Of a stretch of 64,000 bases of DNA, positions 58,657 through 64,000 are shown in pieces. The notes under the pieces were generated by a model that saw only the letters and a list, made by a program, of their open reading frames with translations, was not told where the DNA came from and ran no database searches. Every line of letters starts with the position of its first letter. Position 1 is the first letter of the stretch. The translations under genes were made by a program, and so were the position numbers. The stretch comes from Lasiosphaeria ovina (Eukaryota > Ascomycota > Sordariomycetes > Sordariales > Lasiosphaeriaceae): the NCBI GenBank assembly GCA_033439765.1, contig JAULSN010000002.1:4216001-4280000 (forward strand). The letters run 5' to 3'.

Positions 58657-61600
58657 CACTAGATGAGGCCCAGCGAGACAGACAGACAGACGACAGCTGG
58701 CGAGGCGAGACGCCTCACTCTACCTACCCCAGGTCTGCTAGCTGATTGACGGCAAGGAAGGTAGGGTATGCAGGCCAGCTCTTCGTGCATCTGCAGCTCC
58801 CTTCCACCTTCCTTGGGTCAGGAAGCCAATAACCTTGGAGGTGCGACTCCACGTTGCCTGCGCTGCACGGGGGACTCGCACGGGACTTGTCCCGGGTACC
58901 AGTCGAGAGCCAATGCCGGCAATAGGCCTGAGGTAACCGGCAGTCAGGGCAGTGGGCGGTGACCTGAGGTGGTTTGAGGTGAAAAAGGGGGTGTGGTGTG
59001 CGGTGCGACCAGATCTGATCGAACAAGAATGGAATCTCTTGGCTCATGCCACTTGCAGTCCTGGGTGCTGTCTGTTTGGGCAACTCGTCACGAACAGCCT
59101 TCTCGCAGTGAGTGATCTGCAGGTTTTATCGTGGCGTGCGGATATTATGATGCAACTTGCAGCAGCCGGCTCTTCTCGCTTGGCGCATTACCTCAGGCCG
59201 TGTCGCTGCGTTTCATGGTTGCATTGTGCGAGTGTGACGCTGGTGTTGTCAAGTCTTGGGTTGGTCTTTTGGGCAAAGTTTAGTGCACGTATTCCGTAAC
59301 TAAGACACCTTCCATACTATGTATTTCCTTACGCTGCAGAAAAGGAAGACTAAAATTCGTGAGTTCCAGCTGTTGGATTCCCCGCATTTTCTGTCTTGAT
59401 CCCCCGGCCGCAGCATCACCGGTGACCAATCATACCCGATAGGAACTTGTATGCACATTACTCTAGCGCACAGACCAAACCTCTGTCCCTTCGTCCTGAC
59501 GACCAACAGAAGGAAGTACCCTCAACTCTTGGTGATAAATATAAATACCTGACTTGTCATCTTGTCATGATACCCTCGTCTCGATTCTGCCTTTCCTCTA
59601 CACCCAAAATGCTGCACTCAAGTTTAGATGCGCAACGTACCGTAATTCAACGCGCTTTCGAAGAAAGGACCGGGTCAAACCCGTGGGCACGTGTCCCAGA
59701 CCCGACCCAACCCAAGTTTCCAAATCCAATCCACATCTTCCATGATTTCTTGAATGCATCTTCGTACTATAAGGTTTGGCATTGGACGTATAATCTTTAG
59801 TGCGGCTAGCCGAGCTGGTGCGGCCCTGGCGCATATAGCCCGAATTATTTACGAACCTTGACCACCTTGTCGCTCTTATACTCTCTCGCATTCCTTCGCG
59901 ACTCTTCAGCATCTCACGTAATTCAGGTCGGCCCTGGTCAGCTAACGCAACTCTCAGGGCCTCACGCCCTTGTAAGGCGCCATCAAAACCCGAGATTTTC
60001 ACGCGGTCGTCGTCCTCTCCAACCTCGGCGCTGACACGTCGGGTCTTCGCTCTTCGAACTCCCGTTCGCCGTTCGTGACATGTGCCTGAAGTTTGCCTTG
60101 GTATAGAACCCTAATCTTGCGTAATTTTATCTTCCATATATAATGCATATATAGATCCAATCAGTTCTTCAACCTGCACCCGCAGCTTCTAACCCACCAT
60201 CTTCCAACCTTCCATCTCACGGCATCCAGACACAAACTTAGGGGGTTGACAATGGGTCAAATTGCTAGCCTGCTATCACTCTCGGCAAGTCGACGCAAAG
60301 CCAGATCACTATCACTTTTTGGAATTACTAGTCGATATTGTCTTTTACCTCTACCTGAGTGGGCCCTGGCGCTCTAGCTGACATGCATAAGCTTATTCAA
60401 CCTCATATTTTCGAACGCGAAAATACGACTCACCGATTTGGACCGTGAAGCTTTCCTATTCTTCTTGAAAAGGATCTTGGGCATCATCCGTACTATTGCC
60501 ACACCTACTCCGTTCTACATCGCTTTTCGTTTTGGGAGAGCCCGACTCCTAAAGACTTTGCTGGAATTTTGACAAGAATGATTGCCGTCGTAACCGTACG
60601 TATTTCTGGGAAAGCTGCTTCACAATTGGTTATCACCATGTCCGCCTCGCCATGAATCGACACTTTCTCGGTCCGCTAAACGGCTTGCCACTTCATTAGT
60701 TTAGAGCTAAGAACACATTCATTGCTTCCCTCCGCTGGACAGAAAATTGGTCAGCCAGGATACTCGAAGACAAGCTATTCCTATCAGCTACGCGGACGGT
60801 CAATGGGACCGGTCAAGAACTGCGAGACGCCATTGACAAGGGCCGGTACTCTATCTGTGGCCACGTCGACATGGCAATGGTCAGCGCGCTTCACCCCAGC
60901 ACTCTTTCTACCGGCCTCTTTGTACCGTGCCGGGACGCTATCGAATCGTGCAACCGATGTCTCACGGATTACACCACGACAGCAGAACAGCGATTCATAA
61001 ACATAAAAGATGGGAAGCTGAACCTGACAAGGGCGTGTTGGCTTATCACCGTCACTTCGTATCATCGGCTTGGAAGTGGCCGCTCGCCATTGGATGTTAA
61101 ATGGCACGCCTTGGCAACACGCGGGATAAGGGACCTTCGAACGACTCCACGGGACATGATTAGGTATCCCCAAGGCACGGTGAGGGAAGTGTGGAAGGAG
61201 GGCGAGAAGGCTTAGGCTTCTAACGACCCGCCCCAATGGAGATGGCCAATTGGGTGGTACTAGAGCACGTTTGTTTACACGCCCAAGTCACCACGATATT
61301 GTAAGTGCTATCTAATTGAAAGGGCCAGCGCACTGTCAGGTTCCAAGGACGGGTACCACTTGAACTATTGTGAAAAAGGGGGTATGCACATGTTCTAACA
61401 GACCTTTCTACAGTCCAACCCCTGAAGATTCTTGGCGTATTACTCTTCGAATAAGCAATTAGTACGTTCAAATATCGCCAAGAAATGTATATTTAGTGAA
61501 GGGATTCGAAGTATAGAGATAGGATTCTATATTTTAGGGGCTTTAAAATGTACCTCCTCCCTTTGGTAAAAACATGCCGGGCGAACCGTAAAGGATGTAA

Positions 61601-61663
61601 GGCCGTACATGTTGAAAGCTCGAGTCCCGCGCTAACAAACATTCCGGGATTGGACTGTACACA

Positions 61664-61800
61664 CTGTACATGTTGAATATCACGCACTTGACTTCCCCTG
61701 AAACCGCAACACTGGCCACAAAGTCCTTGAGCAAGCCTATCCCGGGATCGCGGCTTGTATACTAAGTAATGACCATGGCACGCCGGCGTTCAGAACAGCT
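61664..61800 (-). pseudogene. Decayed fragment of a lactonase-family 3' end
   Basis: On the minus strand the segment reads GLLKDFVASVAVSGEVKCVIFN, matching the end of the lactonase at 42344-43847 (GLLKDFVASVTIAGEVNNVIFN). At the DNA level about 83 aligned bases differ at roughly 15 sites by hand count. Farther 5' on that strand, SERRRAMVIT parallels SERAVVIS, but an insertion of about 12 bases (including TATAC) and in-frame stops break it. No complete gene surrounds it. It is therefore a relic of a paralogue or of a duplicated 3' end. Confidence 0.75.
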
Positions 61801-62246
61801 CCATAGGCAAGGTGGGTACTTGATGTAATACGGGGCCAGAAGGTCCCGTTTCTGGGGAAAGCAATCCGATCCAATGCTCCTCCACTTGGAGATCAAAGTG
61901 CGGGGAGGAATTGCGAACGGTAATTGGCCAAATCGACGGCCCCGAGGGCGGTGTGGATGCTGGACTCGATCCATTCCGTTTAGCGTGGGATTCTGCCATC
62001 CAATCTTGACGCCGTTTCCTCCGCAGCTGTAGCTCACAAGGCTGTCAAGGGTTGCGCCCGCTGTACCAAGTACAGATGGATGCAGACGGACTACGGATAT
62101 CTGTACCGGCCGGCAACTTTGGCTCCATTGGCGGGATTGCGACAAACGACGAAGACTGTACCTAGGAAACAGAACGAAACCTCGATTTCAAGGCTCAGTA
62201 CATCACAGCACATCAACCCAGTATTGATGACCCGGCTGCCCGGGAC

Positions 62247-64000
62247 ATGTCGATGCGCATTGGCACGGTAGGCGTGCCGAACTGGCCGCAGCTCCGCCAG
62301 CCCAGCAGGCCAACGCAAGCATCAACGCCAACGCCAACGCCAACGCCCACGCCCGCGTCAACGTCAACCGGGGCCAATAACAGCCGCAACAGTAGCAGCA
62401 GCCTGAACACCGCCCTTGAACAGCCGTCGCCCCTCGAGCCGTCGCACTCCCCCGACACGGTCTCGAGCGGTAATTCGACCATCAAAGGCCGCAACCCGAG
62501 GAGGCTGCGCGTCGAGCCGCCACGATGGACCGTTACTGTCAACGAGTCGTTTGCCCGCGACGAGGTGCTCCTCAACCTCGACGTGGTCGGCGACGACATT
62601 AAGCCCGACGCTCTGATGGCCATTGATGTCTTGAGGCCCGAGCCCGACAAGCCCAGCTACAAGCCGCAGCATCTGCATGACCGCCCCAGAGATAGAGATG
62701 CTGCCTCGCCCTCGACTGCAGCCGCCAAAACGCCCGAGAGCGAGCGGCGCTACATCTTCGTCGTCAAGGACATGCCCAAGGAACTCAAGGCCCGCTACCC
62801 CAACGTCGAAGTCTACGTCGCCAAGCACATTGCGGACGTCTTCGGCATGAGAAAAGGCTCCCAGGTTGCCCTTACCCCAGTATGTTTTCTCTTTGCTGTC
62901 CACCCCTTCCCCCTTAATCTGCCTCTGGCCCCTTTCCTTGGCCTACACACCTCGTAGCAAGCGCTAAGGAGTCTGGACAGATCGATGCGTTAAATCCGGC
63001 GGTAGAGGCCTCCCACGTCGAGCTCTGCTTCAAGGACCAGTATCTCTCCCGATCCGACATGTGGCGCCTAGCCGTTGGAGAGCTGTCTGAGAGGACAGTC
63101 TACAGGGGCCAGATGGTCTTGTTCATGGGCACCGTCAAGGCACAGGTGACGGCCGTATACGTCGGCGGCCGCAAGGTCCAGTCGGCCTTCTTTGGGCGTG
63201 ACACCAAGCCCATCTTCCGTAGCGAGTCTGCCCGCTATGTTCTCTTTATCCAGATGGCCCGCGAGATGTGGGACTTTGACTCGGATGGATCCGGAGAGAT
63301 CATCTTCAACAGGGTCGTCAACGGCTTCCTCCCCGCTCTGTTCAAGAAGTGGGCCACCCTCAAAGTGAAGCATCTCGTCAGCATCGTCTTGTTTGCCCGT
63401 GTTGAGTACGACACGGGCATCTCGGTCGGCCTTCCCACCGCCGCCATGCACAATGACTACTATACCGGCGTCCACTCGTCTGGAGACCGCCGTCCCTACA
63501 AGGACTTCTACCGCGTTGTTGTTAGCGAGATGTCGAGCGGCGAGTGGACAAAGATTCTCTACCAGCTGAAGCGCGAGTTTAACCATTTCCGCAAAGACAT
63601 AAGCACGTATCATCAGGAAGCCTTGGCCTCGGTCCTCGTCTCGGAGGACTCGGCCGACCGAGATGGGTTTCCCAACACAATAAAGGCCGAGGCGTGTAAA
63701 GCTATCTATGGCAATTTCCTCGAGGCCATCAACATGGCCTTGTCGCTGTACGCCCACGACTACATTGACCGGGACCTGATGAGGACGGGCATTTCCATTG
63801 TCGTGATAAGCCCCAGTCCCGGCGTGTTTGAGGTTGAATACGAGCCCTTGCGCCGCACAACCGAGGCGTTGGTGGGAACCGGCGTTGGCATTGACTTGAT
63901 CTGTCTTCCCAAGATTCCCCTGCATTCGGTGCCGCTGTTCCGATACCGCAATCCGCAGTACATGGATCTAGTACAGCGCAGGTCAAGATTGGCACTCAGC
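62247..64000 (+). CDS. iml1: Iml1 (DEPDC5 homologue), SEACIT/GATOR1 subunit, truncated by window edge
   Basis: GTPase-activating subunit that inhibits the Rag GTPases and so TORC1 during amino-acid starvation; vacuolar membrane. Exons inferred: 62247-62879 and 62981 to the edge, giving the first 551 aa; the rest, including the DEP domain, lies beyond the window. An N-terminal T/P/S-rich arm leads to [20 protein letters not shown]. The Iml1 N-terminal domain follows, with [57 protein letters not shown] and [20 protein letters not shown]. The 101 nt intron (GTATGT to GACAG) joins VALTP to IDALNPAVE. The frame is also open for 27 codons upstream of the chosen ATG without another ATG, so an unseen upstream exon cannot be excluded. 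Confidence 0.94.

Larger units (their letters stand above)
58060..62246. other. 4.2 kb divergent gap between the zinc transporter and iml1
   Basis: Contains both promoters, a (GCCGAT)n run (58517-58550), a (GA)n run (58619-58652), an AT-richer section around 59.8-60.7 kb and the lactonase relic at 61664-61800. Open frames around 60784-61236 occur on both strands and match no family. Confidence 0.6.

Noticed and set aside
60784..61236. 150-codon minus-strand frame near the lactonase relic as further lactonase sequence
   Set aside because: I could not find lactonase motifs in any frame there; only 61664-61800 is supported.

Overview
The window is nuclear DNA of a filamentous ascomycete, most likely a Sordariomycete. 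The evidence is short spliceosomal introns (about 55 to 220 nt) with GTRNGY-type donors and CTAAC/CTGAC branch sites. There is also a Ste12 factor with an N-terminal STE domain plus two C-terminal C2H2 fingers, an architecture of filamentous ascomycetes, and a Zn2Cys6 regulator. No genus is claimed. Thirteen protein genes are supported. All but one are interrupted by introns, and the exon joins given here were worked out by hand from splice signals, reading phase and family resemblance.

Layout. 1-3.8 kb: ste12 (+). 6.1-7.3 kb: faf1 (-), divergent from the histidine gene his6 (+, 8.1-9.0 kb). 9.9-14.3 kb: bud4 (-). 16.0-16.9 kb: RNase P/MRP subunit pop3 (-). 17.6-18.5 kb: the DNAJC8/Spf31-type J protein (-), head-to-head with the DEAD-box helicase dbp10 (+, 18.9-21.8 kb) across a 420 bp shared promoter. 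23.4-26.7 kb: a large RBR (RING-IBR-RING) E3 ligase (-), with an initiator-tRNA-like relic in the gap before it. 32.5-34.8 kb: a Zn2Cys6 transcription factor (-). 42.3-43.8 kb: a secreted lactonase/muconate-cyclase-like beta-propeller (-). 47.8-51.5 kb: an intronless FNIP/Lst4-like gene (-). 56.3-58.1 kb: a vacuolar-type Zn cation diffusion facilitator (-). 62.2 kb to the right edge: iml1 (+), cut off by the window.

The left 27 kb is gene-dense housekeeping DNA. Four genes serve RNA biology: faf1, pop3, the J protein and dbp10, three of them in ribosome or RNase P/MRP biogenesis. Two serve morphogenesis: ste12 and bud4. The right 37 kb is gene-poor, with gaps of 4 to 7.6 kb holding microsatellites, short recurrent motifs and at least one gene relic. 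Two TORC1 nutrient-signalling components, the Lst4-like protein and Iml1, lie about 11 kb apart.

I see no cluster that makes a convincing new biological system. The most interesting observations are: the frame-neutral zinc-finger exon of ste12, whose skipping would rebuild a single perfect C2H2 finger; the tRNA-iMet derivative with a CAG anticodon; a GC-AG intron in the zinc transporter; a decayed copy of the lactonase 3' end upstream of iml1; and a triple GATAAGC tandem in the dbp10/J-protein promoter.
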